Source: Mastigias papua
Taxonomy: Eukaryota > Cnidaria > Scyphozoa > Rhizostomeae > Mastigiidae
Length of the DNA: 64,000 nucleotides
Assembly: GCA_964019165.1 (NCBI GenBank)
Contig: OZ025267.1
Span: 14,596,824 to 14,660,823 of the forward strand
Direction: 5' to 3'
Part shown: positions 21,053 through 53,148 of the stretch, one piece after another
Layout: each line of letters opens with the position of its first letter
How positions within the stretch are numbered: position 1 is the stretch's first letter
The notes under the pieces: model-generated
What the model was told of the DNA's origin: nothing
Database searches by the model: none
Seen by the model: only the letters and a program-made list of their open reading frames with translations
Translations under genes and position numbers: made by a program

Positions 21053-24033
21053 ATGGTATCAAATAACGATCAAGTTCGGTTAGTTGTTCTTGGCTTGAAC
21101 AATGTTGGCAAGTCAGGTAAGACATTTCTCTTTGCAAAACTTGAGCTAATTATCATGTTTGAATTTATTAAGCCTAAGCTTTACTTCCCCCACTACCCTC
21201 TTGAGCATTAGGAAGTCTTAAGGGTGGTATTACCAGATGCGCCCCATTGACGATGACAGAAATTAGTTCATTATCAATATAATGATTCCTTATTGTGCTT
21301 CAATAAAAACTCACTCACGTATTTCCTAACGGAAAAGAGAGCTTTTCCTAACCAAGATTAAGTAATTCAAAACCAAACAATATGTGCTAAGCAGGAGTTC
21401 AGTTTTCCCTGGGTTTCGCAATCCATTTTGAGTCACCCCAGTCAATCTGGAATGCTACATTGTTTTCCAAATTGTCTTCAGTAGGGTCTGCAGGGGTAAG
21501 ATGGGTAGCCTGGGATAAAGTGGGTAAATGACCATTTTGCAAATTAATTCATTGTTGTCTCTCTTCCACACCTAATTTACGCGATTTCTTATAGAGAGGT
21601 ATTGTACCAAGTTAAAAATATGGCACTTTGCTCTTTCAAGGCCATAAGTCAGTAATAATGATGCAAATATTCACTTACCCACTTTACCCCGGGTTACCCA
21701 TCTTACCCCAGCAGACCCTATTGCATACTATAGCCTCAAACCTATAGCCTTGATTTCAACTTGCTTACAGTGATTCAGAATGATTAAATTACAGGGCATA
21801 AAATATGCCCTGGATTCCAATAATATAAGTGGAGTTTTGACAAGTTGTTTGAAGAATTTTTTAAAATCTTTAACGTAATTAAGGAGGAGACTATTCCAAA
21901 GCACTTCCTAGGCATATGCTCGTAAATCCAATATAATTGAATGAAGAACAGTAATTAATGTCATTTTTCAGATTCCCTACTGCCGTTAAATTATCGAACG
22001 GGCGCACATTAAGTAGAGAGATCGCTAGGATAAAACAATGTGTCGGAAAGCAGCATTGATGATATTTCTAAAACTTCATAATATTCAAAATAGCTTTCCA
22101 TACAGAATGATATACTTCTCTATTAGAAGGTAGTGATAATAAAAATAATGACAATAATATTGGTCTTCGCTTCCGTAAAGAAAAACTCAAAAGCTGAAAG
22201 TATAAAACTACTGATTACAGGACAAAAACTTCACTCATCTTAGTAAGGTGGCTAAGTCAGCACAGATGGTTTGCAAAGAAGCATCTATTTACAAAGAAGT
22301 GCCATCATACAGAGTTCGATAAAAAGTCGTAGAATATAGTGCAAGCGAAAATCTTCAGCAAGCTTGCTACAATAACATTGATAAGTCTCAAATTCTCTCT
22401 CTAGAAATTTCTCATTTCAAACTTAGTGACAAGGCTGGTTAATTTTTTATGCAAACGCATTGCACATATTTGAGAGGAAACTGAGGTAATATGGTTCTGT
22501 CATCCTGACCTACTGCCTAAACTTGATCACAAACCCCATCAAGCAAAGAGCGCATGCTCTATATCAATAGTTAAAGTCTGTAGTGTTGCGCCAAACCATA
22601 CCACTACCGATTTTTTTATAAAGTCACAACTGAAAGCAATAATTGCAAATTTATTTTTTCTTTTAGCATTAACGGTACGTTTCCTGACAAGGCGGTTTAT
22701 AACGGAATATGCGGACGGTCGAGATTCGGCATACGTGCGCAGTTTCATTATTCAAGGCAAATCCATTGAAGTAAAAATTATTGATCATGGAGACAAGGTA
22801 TATTTTTTCATAATTTACATATCTGTGATGCTGAATCTTGCGGTAAAGCAAAGGTTCTCTTTTAAGGCCCCGTTTACACGAGCAAAACTGGATCCGATCT
22901 AGACTGGATCCGATCTACTTTTGGTACGGATAGGCCTTGCGTTTACACGAGATCTTGTGGATCCGATCCAGTTCTGGTTCGCTATCCGAACTACTTCTGG
23001 GCCGTTTTCAAAGTAGATCCAGTTTAGATCCGATCTTCTTTGTATCGTGTAAACGGTGAGATCCGGTCCAAAACTGGTACGGACTGAAAAAGGAAGGTAA
23101 TTTTTGTAATCAGAGGCAAAATACGCATGCGTGATTAATCAAAACAGTGGATCGGATCCGAAAGCATCGAGTAAACGCAAAGAATATCCGTACCAAAACT
23201 GGATCTGCTATATCTGATCCTGTTTAGATCAGATCCACTTTTGCTCGTGTAAACGTAACCCTAGACTACGTTTACACGAGCAAAAGTACAATGTTTGAGA
23301 TGGTACCATACCTATGCTATGCAATATTGTACCTCAATTCTACCATACGCAGTTTTTGCATAAGTTCATGAAAATTGAATAGCAACTTGTGTGGGTCAAA
23401 GCGAGCCCGAGATATACAAAGCTAATTGCTGTTTGCAGCATATTATGGTATTGTGACGTCTGCTTGGCAAAACGATAGGCAAACAAACAAATAGCTTTTC
23501 TATCAAACACCACTGTTTTTCCAAAATACTATTCAACCTTGCTAAAACGCCAATTTCCAAACAATTTCAACCTTGCTTGATTTTCTTTTCAGCGCGACCC
23601 AACAGATCTTATCCGATGGGGAGATGGATTTCTACTAGTTTATTCAATAGCAAACAGAGAAAGTTTGGAAGAGGCGAGAGCTCTGAAAAAGAGAATTGAT
23701 TCTATCAAAGGTGAATTCACTCGTAATTCTTGCGTCATGGTTGGCAATAAAGCCGATCTACGAAGACAACGCAAAGTGACGACCATGGAAGCGCGAACTG
23801 TCGCCCGTGAAATAGGCTGTGGAGTATTTGAGGTGTCAGCAGCTACTGATATCGAACCGGTTTTCGATGTCTTCAAATATACAATCGCCCGTGCGCTAGA
23901 CTGCAAGGAGCAGCCTCCATTTGAGATAAATCGAACAATAAAGAGTAACAGCGCGTCTGAAGGTGGCAAGAGACTATTTGGAAAGAGGTTGAGTATGCGA
24001 CCAAAGACACGAGATAGAACGAAGACACTATAA
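21053..24033 (+). CDS. RERG/RasL-like small GTPase with degenerate switches
   Basis: Three coding exons, 21,053-21,116, 22,667-22,797 and 23,593-24,033, join in phase into 211 residues. The first exon probably starts at 21,040 after an acceptor, so there is a 5' UTR exon upstream. The fold is Ras-like: G1 P-loop GLNNVGKS at residues 14-21, G4 NKAD at 117-120 and G5 EVSA at 145-148. The stretches RFLTRRFITEY and RWGDGFLLVY closely resemble the RERG family of Ras-related proteins. The switch I threonine region reads ADGRDSAY, and the DTAGQ motif of G3 is replaced by DHGDK (61-65), with the switch II loop a few residues shorter than usual. There is no C-terminal CAAX box, as in RERG, but a basic tail. 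Family role: RERG-type proteins are signalling or growth-regulating GTPases. Inferred: nucleotide hydrolysis is probably impaired here. The gene is convergent with the cysteine protease. Confidence 0.88.
21484..21718. mobile_element. MITE with TA duplication, in Ras-like gene intron 1
   Basis: Imperfect terminal inverted repeats of about 45 bp: the left end GGGTCTGCAGGGGTAAGATG pairs with the right end, whose complement begins GGGTCTGCTGGGGTAAGATG. Both ends abut TA (21,482-21,483 and 21,719-21,720), as in Tc1/mariner-type elements. It is 235 bp with no ORF. Confidence 0.75.
22866..23260. mobile_element. MITE with GTTTACACGAGC ends, in intron 2
   Basis: Inverted termini share CGTTTACACGAGCAAAA. 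Inside each end are several copies of a GGATCCGATC-like word in both orientations, a subterminal repeat pattern seen in many non-autonomous DNA transposons. A third, direct-orientation copy of the terminal word follows at 23,267-23,285, so the element abuts a fragment of a relative. No clear target duplication was seen. It lies in intron 2 of the Ras-like gene. Confidence 0.65.
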
Positions 24034-24632
24034 TTTACTATGTGCACTGTTTGAGATTCTACCAATGAAAGGCGAATTGCCGTGGATTTCTCTTACAAAC
24101 ATTCAATGCTAAAACAAGGCACTTAGTACAATGAACAGTTGACATCGTCACATGTGAAATGCTTGCACGAAAGGCTACAAGATCCTTGCATAAAAATCTG
24201 CAAAAAGACAACATATCATACTCCAACTTATTTCTAAATGCCAGGGCAGGGTTTAACTGTTCGAAAATCATACGTTCCTTGTTTGAGAACAGCCAATTCC
24301 AAAATTAGCAGGAAAGCTCTATCGTGATAAAAGCTCTGTCGTGATGGAAGGCACTATTGAAAAAGCTAATGGGGTAAACGAAGTCTATGAATTCAGCTGA
24401 AGAAGATAAACAGATATGTATAATTGGAAGATAAAAGCTTCAACACACAGAGGGAAATATCACTTAAGGCGTTATGCACTAAGTAAAGTGAATGGCTCTT
24501 AAAAGACACTAAGAGAGAACAGACAACGAAATTTATTTCTTCGAAATATTATATTTCAAAACAATATGATAGCAGAAGATATAAAAAAACAATTTCAAGA
24601 ATAAGTCAAATAAAAAAGCTACTTGAGTCATC
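24034..24632. other. Convergent 3' UTR region
   Basis: This stretch lies between the stop codons of the Ras-like gene (+) and the cysteine protease (-). On the minus strand an AATAAA polyadenylation signal occurs at 24,532-24,537, about 100 nt after the protease stop. No canonical plus-strand AATAAA was seen close to the Ras-like stop. Confidence 0.5.
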
Positions 24633-27600
24633 TCAGATATAAACAAATGATGGTCCGTCTGCCAGGCCTTAAAGACAAACAAGATATGGTATAAATGAAA
24701 AGTGAAAGATGCGTCTAGTCCTTTGATTCTAGCAATACTGTTGATAGTAGCACCTAACCGTATTTTGATTGAAGGGGAGGGGTAAAAACTATACCCAACT
24801 TGCAAAAAAATAAGATCAAAAGCTAGTTTTGAAAATTATCTCTTATTTTTGCATTGTATTTAGATGGAGGGCCCCTTGAAAACCAGCTACGGTTGAAGGC
24901 CTGCCCTCCTAAAAAATACGTATTAAGATAAGAGGGATAACATCCTCTGAAACTCAAAGGCTATTCGCTTTGGTATGTCGAAAAATATGAGCGTTTTGAG
25001 AAAAAAACTGGACAAACAGGGCATTTTATCGGAGTATAAATATAAATGCAACCATAGTTTAAAGATTTGAGAGTTTGGTTTGCTGTATGATTACAGTTTT
25101 ATGACAGAAAAACGTAAACATGTATTTCATGTGTCAGGAATGATGACAGCGTTTAGTTACCAATATGCGTAAATAAAAACACTTGGGACATCATCAAGCA
25201 TACAGTCATGTAGTGCTTGCACTTTCTAAAATTAAATTAGAACAAGGCTATTTCGTTCCAAAAATTAGCGCTGTAGCAAATTCAGAGACCAGACAAGATT
25301 CACTTCCCATCCCATCCATCTACGGTCCACAGAAGATGCCCATACGAATCAGGGCAACAAAATGTTTTCAAGCATAGAATGACAGATTTTACTGTAAAAA
25401 TCAAAAATACACATAGGTATTTAACATTTGAAGTTCCGTAGATATTTCTTATTGACACTAGTTTTATCATCTGTCTTTCTCTCAAGAACTCGCTCTCTTT
25501 GATGCCTTATCTCGTTTTCTATTCCCAGTTTCGAATGCATTCACGCAGGAAACATCGATCACAGTAAAAGGGGTCATTTCTAAGTGCTTCAATAAAGGCT
25601 TTGATGAGAATAAGAAAACCTAAGTACTCTGTGCAAGATTGGCGCAAAAGATACGTCAACCCTTAACCATAGGGACTTTTCTTATCATTGTGAAGTAATA
25701 ATGAAAACCTAGCAGTTCTTTTTTGATAAAGTTTGAAGATACGCAAAAAGACTTTAACTAAATCCCAGCCTAGTAAAGATGGCAAAAGTTTCGTCAACAC
25801 ATCGAAAGTAGGCCCCAGGCTTTTGAATTTGATTGAGATCTACTGTCATCAAAGTCAACAAATAGATATGCAAATGCTAATTGGAAAAGGCTACCCATTG
25901 TGGCACCATCTATCTGTCCGTACATTAGGTTACTACAACTAAATGCCCACTCTTCTAGCAGCAATTAGTGTCAATTCTATGAAATTGTTCCCAACAAGTG
26001 GTCCTGAGCATATAGCCAATCAAGCACACTATTCTTCTGGTCCTGAAAGCCTAAATAGACACCCAGGTATCAGCTATCGTTTACGTTTCAGCCTGTATCC
26101 GATGTTTCTTACTGTGATGAGTGCTAGACGAAGTCAGTACTTTCCATGCGCTGCAAAATATCATTCTTGCAATTTTCAAATTTCCATAATTTCTATTTTC
26201 GATATTGAATGAGATTCCGGACCATGAAACCATTGCCCCTAAACCCTAGTAACAAAAATCTAGCTATCAGAAAATACATACCACAAAGATTTTCTCCAAT
26301 CTTTATTCTCAAGTAGCCCTCTTCGCCAAAATCAGGCCCCCACGAATTCTTTACTATCCAGTATGGAACAGGGCCCGTCAAATCGTATCCGACTAATTGG
26401 GCAGCATGATTAATCGTATCATTTGAGCAATGACGTTGGATAATTCCTCCTATAAGGTAAGAGTATAGACCAATAAGTCATCGTTGACAGTTAACATTGA
26501 CTCTTAAAATAACAATACTATATACGGAATGAAATTCAAAAGTGATGAGACAACAGTTTCATCAGATGGGAAACGCTCGTATATAAACAATGCAAAAAGT
26601 GCAGCGAAAACTGGTAAAAGGCATACAAGCAGCAACTGAGGCTACGAAAAACATCCTTATAATATACTCCATTGTTCAATGTACCTTTAACTTCAATGAT
26701 ACGTACCAAATCCCAAATGGGACAAAGAAACGATTCCAACAGATACCAAAACTCAGAGCTCCTAAGCATTCTTATTATGCTGCTATCTTCTAGCTTGATT
26801 AGATTGTTTAATTGATGCACAAAATTGTTTAGACATGTTCTAACTGATTATATATTTCTGTTAGAAAATTGGTCCTCTTCTAAACATACAGAGCTTAAAA
26901 TAATGAAAAAAATACAAAATAATACTCTTGATTTATTACGTACAACCATCTTGTTTTTACAAATAGACTGCTTGTTAACAATAAAATGGGTTTGACTGCA
27001 TCTTACCAATGTAATCATGCCATAAAATTGAATTGACATTAACACCAAGTGGTCCTCTTTGTGCGACAAGTTTTACCATGACATCCTCGTGGTTTGCCAA
27101 ACTTTCACATCCACACACTCCAGATATAGTTGCACCTGTTTTGCTCCTGTAAAACAACCTCATTGTTGATCACAACTGAAGAAAATAATAATGGAAACTA
27201 ACATTCAAATATATGTCCAAAACTTCTTACAAGTGTAAATAAGGAAACGTAAAATTTGCTAAGAAGCAAAAAAACTATTATGTCCGTAGTAGCTAGAATC
27301 CTCTCTTTAGTTCAGGCGGACTGAAGTCACACGGTCCAGGGTCTAATAACTTAAACATTTAAAAGTTCCACTTTTCTAATGCCTCAAAACATCAATAGAT
27401 GACATTCACTTTCCTTTTTTTCATTTGGTCTTCTGAAAACCACGTTGCTATGCTAGATGCATCTATTCCAAGATTTCTAAGACATTCTCAATCTTTTTGC
27501 CACACATTTACAAAGTTGTATCAATTGCACAGTTGCATGTTTCGGCACCATTCATAAGAAAAAAAAGAATATGCATAAAAATGTTGAAAAAAAGAAATCC

Positions 27601-30600
27601 CAAGACCGATCTTTGTGGTGATTTTTTGCTATTTTCCAAGTACTATAAAGCCCAATTACTTTGACTCTCTTTCTCCTACTTACAAGATAGCGGTAGATTT
27701 GAAGAAGAGCGTCCCTGCTAAACCTATACACATGCAACTTTGCAATTAACAATTCATGATCTATGCAATTAAATGTTTTTTAGAGATATCTTCCCTGTTC
27801 CCTGATCTACAACCATCTGCAACTATCTAAAAACCACAACAGAGCATGTTGGGTATTATACCCTTTTCTATACCCACATAAAAGTGCTGACAGGAAGCGC
27901 CTGGAGAATGAAGTAATTTGGTTATACACTATTCTCTTAAAAATCCTTGCAGTTGCTGGTAGAATACTAAGAGGCATATAGTTCTCTTGTTGAAAAAGCA
28001 TCATTGGTCTTATCACTGCGGAGATATCCGTATTCTTTAATTCATTGTTAAAAATGCTGTCCTGACACACTAAAGATAAAGCAATTTAGTATATAACAAT
28101 CGAATAAGAACGATAATTTTCTTTAATTTGCAATACATGCTTCGAACAAATCTCTATCCGTCTTCAGTTGCAAAAGTATGTTACACATTATTGGAACATA
28201 TCAATAAACGTTGTATTGTAAGATATTCGAAAAGAAATTTAGTGGGTATGGCAACAAGATACCGGAATTTTCTTTTAGAATCTTTTCAGAAATGCTACCC
28301 AATGGTGATGCTTTCATTTGTTCCCAGTCTTTTTAGCAGAATACTCATGTCACATTCAGTGCACGTTTTGAAATTAAATTCATAAGTGTACCATACGTTC
28401 TCTTTCATGTTTTAAATGCCTGGGTGTTGAGAATACTTAGCATATGCTATTTCTATGAGGACTTTCAAGTTTCTTCTGGCGTGCAACTAGGAATTGCTGA
28501 GGGAATGCATCTAATCAGCAAAAGGGGGACACTAAACAGCTTCAACAGGGAATATATCTTGAAATCATATGTCTGGAATTAGGAGGATAAGAAATCGTAC
28601 GGGGAAGCTGCAGGATCTCGTAACTTTCATGTGTACAAATATTATAAGCAGGTCTACTAAACAAAAATCTAACAAACAGTTTCAAAAGTATCCAAGAAAA
28701 AGGGCACTTTTACTTTCTTGATGAAAAGGGCAGGGGCCTAGACCCCCAGGGGTCACCATGCAGTCGTGTGCCTGCTCTTGTAAGTATTAATATTGACTGA
28801 CATTTCTCAATATGGGGCTCTAATTGGTGTACCTGAGCTTTATTTGCGCTGCTATTCAATTCAACTCTGATTATAACAGTACCAATACAATTTGTGAATG
28901 CTCCATGTAAAAATGTTTGCAAAGAAAATTTTTAGTCTCCAAAGAAGAGTAACAGAATCTAATATGACAGAACCAATGAGAACCCACTGCTGTCCATTAG
29001 TACATTTAGAAAACAGGAAGAAGTACAACATGTGTGGTAACAGAATTTCAACTTTCAATAATGACACCAATTCCACTTGCCATGAGCCAGATCAAGTCAA
29101 AATGGCTCTAGCTTCCATATTGCAGGAAATGATGACCAAGGACTAGTCAATCCTTCATTAACACATAAGGAGAATTGTGGTAGCACAATAAAGCCATTAG
29201 AAGAGTTATGGACAGTAAAATGGCAAAACATACGTCTTTCCATATTCACAGGGAGTTTCCTTAGCTTGATAAGGATATTCAGAACTTGAAACAAGCTTGT
29301 AACCAGTCTAAAGCAAAGAAAATTATTCACATATATAATTATACATCCTATGACAAAGTAAATGGATGCCTAGAAGGGTAAAGAGTAGAGCTTGACAATT
29401 ATGTATGCTTAAATGTTTAATCAGGGAAAATTGCATCAGTGGCACAGATGAAAAAGCATACTTCCCTAACATGTATTTACAGAAAAGGAAGGCTGCTATT
29501 TTTGCATAATACAGCTTCTATTTGAAAGATATTGGACATCACTTTAATACAGTTATAACAATATTGCTAGGCTATGAACACTATTCTGATCCACCAGCTT
29601 AACAATATCTTGAAATAAACAAATCCATTTGCTGATTTGCTGGCAAGGCTATCTTGGCACTGGATTCATAAAAGTTTTCCACATTTTTCTTCAAAACTGG
29701 GCAAGCAAAAAGAATACAATTTGAGCATAGGTTAAATTGTACTTAATATGCTATAAAAGTGAGCAATAAACTGAAATAACCATAAAGGCAGTGTCTTAGC
29801 AATATAAAGATACCTACTAAAAATATGCAGAAGAAACATAGAGAAGCTTCACTTCTTCAAGTGGTGGCACCACAGTGGGGGCTGAGGGACATATCCCATA
29901 TCCCCCAGTTTTCTCCATGATCCATTTTATATTGTTTTGAATTCAAGAAGAATTGAGGAGGAGAGATATCTCTATCAAGATATAACTCTGTGCTATGCCT
30001 TATTATTGGTGTTTGCCATCTTGTAGCTGTGTATTCTATTGCACATTGTACTGAAGGCCATGGTCTTAAAAAGGGAATCATCCCCAGTCTGCAGAGGCCA
30101 TAGAATAGTGGTGCTGGATGGCACTACCCCTGAATACTTCAACTTGTAAATCCAATAGACTGCTCCCAACAATGCCTTACCTTGTTATATTGTGCAATAG
30201 CTAACCAGACTAGTGCCTGGCATGTATTCCCTCCATCACATCCAAGAAAAGGGGCACATGAAATAAACTCTTGAACACTTAATTCCTCTAACTCTTTCCC
30301 TGAAATTGCCCAGTATGACTCTGTCTGTTCTGCAGCAACAAATGCCCTTGGATAACATTTAGAAGTATAATTATTTTTAGTTCTGGGCAGGAGAGGATGA
30401 TACTTTCATTATAGTCACCATAGGCATTGATAAAATGAAACATTGAATCATAATAAAACTACCATAAAAATACTTAACTTCTTGCACAAGAAATTAATAC
30501 AGAGAGATTCACATTGCTGGATGAGCAGACATAAACAACTAGTAAAAACCAATAGGCATTTTTTCATCATACTTTCACCATTTTCAAAGCATTATTTCCT

Positions 30601-33275
30601 ATCATCAGGAGTGCTATCCTTTGTCCCAATATGCCCATTGCTCAAGAATGTTTCAAGGTAGGAAAGACTAACTCACCAACAGCTGCCACACTAAAACAGA
30701 AACCATGCTTAGTAGTTAGTATTGGAATCATGTATTTATTTGGGAGACAAATGATCAACTAGTTGAAAATACAATAGCATATTGATAATGAAAAACCATA
30801 TTAACATTATGATATTCATAAGTTGCTTTATTCTGTGAAATAAACAAATTAGTCTTGAAAAGAAGAAGCACACAAAAATTTTAAGAAAATAAGAACAGAG
30901 TTCTTCAATTATCAAGATATTCAGAAATGCAGCTATCATAAGGTAACTACCAATATCAATAAAATACACCTACATTTCCTTGGTTCTTTACAGGAGTAAT
31001 TTTCTTTGCTCTCCTCCTAAATACAACAAGAAGTTATTTCTGTACATTGCACTTGACTTGCACATCTCATTCTCATATTTGCCTACACTTGAATGACAAA
31101 TGCTTTTAATGTAATCAAAACAAATAAGCAAATATGCTGATAGTAGTCTATAACAAAACAGCACCTACACAGTTAACACACTCTCCAATTCTGGGCAAAT
31201 CACTGTTAACTTTCAGTGAAATTCCAAACTCTTTGAACAACAGTTATAGAAGGTTGAATATCTGTGCAAGAATGTCACCAAACTAAATATTGATTAGACC
31301 AAAGATTCTTCAGGGAAAGTTAGAGGGAGTTTGGTTAATTGAATGATATAAGGTAGAAATCTATTTCCAAATGACTCTAATACTCACCAGTCAACAAACT
31401 TTGGTGGTGGGGTACTTTCATAAGTGCATTCACCACTTCCTTCCTCCTTGAATGACTGAAAACCTTTGAACCCTAGCATGTTCATGTTTTTTTTGAAGTC
31501 TGCTTGCAATGGCTGAGCCCTAAGAAGAGCTGTGAAGAAAGGTATGATGAGTTGAATTTTAAAACTATGGAGATTTCAGTTTACAAAACACACCTTTCAA
31601 ACAGTGCTGCCATAACCCACATAGATCTTCATGTCTCAGAGATTATCTTAAGAAGTGTTGAATGTTTGTGAGCAGAATTAATTCTACCATGCAATCAGTC
31701 AATATGCAGATTCATCCTAGTAAGAACCTGACTTTAGAAAATACTTGGTAGTACACATGCAAAAAGAGAGCTTTCATCTCAATACAACCAAATATTAAAT
31801 ATTCATGCCATGTTCCATGCTTATTTGATGATCAAGTGTTACCTTTGAATTCATTTTCAGTCCAATCAGAGAACTTGTTAACCCCAAAAGTCACTCCAGA
31901 TTTGAACTTTTCTTCATCTTTGTTTAAACTAGCTTGTCTTTTCAAACTTCTCTACATCAGGAAAAAAGTGACAGCTAATATAACACAGACAGTGCACTAT
32001 TCAAGATTACACTTGTTGAATTAGTATGCATTCCACATCATTTTGCTATACAAAAGTTTTTCCTCCAGTATATAACCTTTCATAGCTTTTCCATGATTTT
32101 AGCACTAAAACTATTAAAACTTTCTTAGCAAGAATATTGGAATTTGTGTAATACTGCAGTGCTACACATATAAACAAACAGACAGAAAGACAGACAGACA
32201 GACAGACAGGCAGGCAGGCAGGCAGGCAGGCATAAACATAACACTGAAATACATAGCTTGTTGCAGGAAATCTATGCAAATTAAATAATAGACAGTGTGA
32301 GAATTAGGGTTTCAAATGTGTGCCAACAAAACAATTTTCCTAGGTCTCAGAAATTTAGTAATGAAAATTCCTAACTTATTGAGCAGTCTAAAGCTGTTTT
32401 CTTATAAACCACTTTCTCAATAAAATATGTACTGTACATCCATTCATTAATATCATCATGCTACACCCCCTCCACAAGGATACCATTTTATAGTACCATG
32501 AGGCTTATAGGCTTCAGATATGTCAGATAGCAATGATAGGCACAGAACAAGACAAATCACATCAGTTCATAAATTTCCAATTATGGGCCACCTCTTCAAT
32601 ACAATTATAATACAGAAACTGAAATGCAGGGTTATATAATCTTGAGAATGGGCTTTGTTTCTCAAATTTCCTGTCTGGAATCAAGGAGGGTCATGTCACA
32701 GATAAGTGGTATAAAGAAATCCTGAGTTTTTTGTAATCCCAAAGTATTTCAATAAAACCAAAGAGAATAAGTATAGAAAAAACATAACACTTTGTCTCCA
32801 TATTATTTCACTTAATTTCATTTGAATTCATCTAGGCGGATTGCCTTTCAGCACAAGCTGTTTTTCAAGGGGCCTCCAGTACAAACTTATGACAAGAAAA
32901 AGGAAAATAACACCATATACTACATCAATATACTAGGCAAAACAACTATCTTATAAAAAATGGTGTAATCTATTGAGGACAACATACTATGAAAACCTCC
33001 AATCTTTTTCTGTATTCAAGCTCATCTGATATATACGGCCTGCCAAAATGAAGTGTAAAACGTTTGAAAAGATTTTCTACAGCTGGTCTACTAAACCATT
33101 TTGTTTGCTTTTCCAAAAGGTCGATTTTCCTTGCTTCCTTGCGTAGACTGATAATTGAATCTCTATCTTCCGTCCACCCATTTGTCTCCGTATTCGCCCA
33201 ATAACGAGTGGAAACGAAACAGGCTTCCATACAGAGCATCACTAGTAAACGTGCTATACTAGATGAGGTTGCCAT
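24633..33275 (-). CDS. Papain-family (C1A) cysteine protease, cathepsin L-like
   Basis: Ten exons join in phase into 392 residues: 33,275-32,988; 31,951-31,843; 31,529-31,388; 31,016-30,974; 30,690-30,677; 30,346-30,181; 29,307-29,234; 27,146-27,007; 26,449-26,282; 24,667-24,633. A hydrophobic N-terminus (about 1-22) looks like a signal peptide. The I29 propeptide has a partial ERFNIN motif (E87, R91, F95, N106; the middle N and I are replaced by S98 and Q102) and GxNxFxD at 119-125. The mature enzyme, starting near 171-176, has the oxyanion Gln192, catalytic Cys198 (CGSCW), GCDGG, His340 (INHA) and Asn360 (KNSWG), and ends CGLADGPSFVYI. No occluding loop or C-terminal extension is seen. Family role: endopeptidase of lysosomes or digestive secretions, activated by prosegment removal. 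It is divergently paired with EMC3. Confidence 0.9.
27552..28385 (-). mobile_element. LINE reverse-transcriptase remnant in protease intron 7
   Basis: Minus-strand open pieces in several frames line up in order with a CR1/Jockey-like RT. They include FNFKTCTECDMSILLKRL (near 28,385), PLSILPATARIFKRIVYNQ then GYRKGYNTQHALLWF (28,070-27,810), and ELLIAKLHVYRFSRDALL then SRRKRVKV (27,750-27,650). These are the thumb-proximal and palm blocks seen in many invertebrate LINEs. Stops and frameshifts between them show it is dead. It is oriented like the host gene. Confidence 0.75.
30677..30690 (-). CDS. 14-nt microexon encoding the catalytic cysteine
   Basis: An acceptor (TTTTAG) is followed by 14 nt encoding Cys-Gly-Ser-Cys and two bases of Trp, then a strong GTGAGT donor. 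It enters in phase 0 and leaves in phase 2, matching the flanking exons (30,974-31,016 and 30,181-30,346) exactly. Skipping it would remove the nucleophile and shift the frame. Confidence 0.85.
32178..32231. repeat. (CAGA)n/(CAGG)n tetranucleotide microsatellite
   Basis: Tandem CAGA changing to CAGG, about 54 bp, in the first intron of the cysteine protease gene. Confidence 0.9.
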
Positions 33276-33467
33276 TGGTAAAGTAAGACTCTATGGGTAT
33301 GAACGCTGATTTTCCTCTGGCCGCTATTCCCTTACCATGTTTACATATGGATATCCGCCATAATGCTTGAAGTTGTTGATGCTGTAGTCTTGGAAGCATA
33401 GGAGCTTTTGAGTGAGGTGTGGAGGAGAAGGACTCGTACTCACTGCTGATACTCAGTGAAAAGTAAT
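33276..33467. promoter_or_regulatory. Bidirectional promoter between protease and EMC3
   Basis: Only 192 bp separate the two divergent start codons, so both transcripts must start here or from overlapping 5' UTRs. No TATA box stands out at a suitable place. A CCGCCAT word (33,356-33,362) resembles a YY1 site, and a DCE or initiator cannot be judged by eye. The layout is what is usual for compact divergent housekeeping-gene promoters. Confidence 0.6.
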
Positions 33468-52922
<19,455 letters not shown>

Positions 52923-53148
52923 GCTCATTGTAGAAATGAAGAACTTTGGATAAAAGTTGGAATGAATTTTTACGTTTATTAGGCTTCTCGATTTCAGTGA
53001 CGGTACTAGGCAGAGTAATCTTGGTGGATGGGGTCGATCCGGATTATCTTTTCTGAAATTTTGAAATTCTTGTAAGTGAGAATTCTCGACAGCGATTGGT
53101 CTTGGTTTTGTTGCTTAGTAACTAATATCTTGTTTTTTTAAAGTAAGT
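52923..53148 (+). other. EMC3 3' flank
   Basis: This probably holds the EMC3 3' UTR. No canonical AATAAA was noticed before the retroelement remnant that begins near 53,149, so the polyadenylation site was not placed. Confidence 0.4.

Noticed and set aside
25265..25285. Another alternative protease terminus (CALIFGTK) with a fair acceptor
   Set aside because: It lacks the conserved Gly and the usual length after the last Cys; the 24,633 exon fits better.
26130..26150. Alternative last exon of the cysteine protease (acceptor near 26,145) giving a short CAHGKY end
   Set aside because: The exon at 24,667-24,633 gives the family-typical CGLADGPSFVYI ending, a proper stop and a polyadenylation signal.
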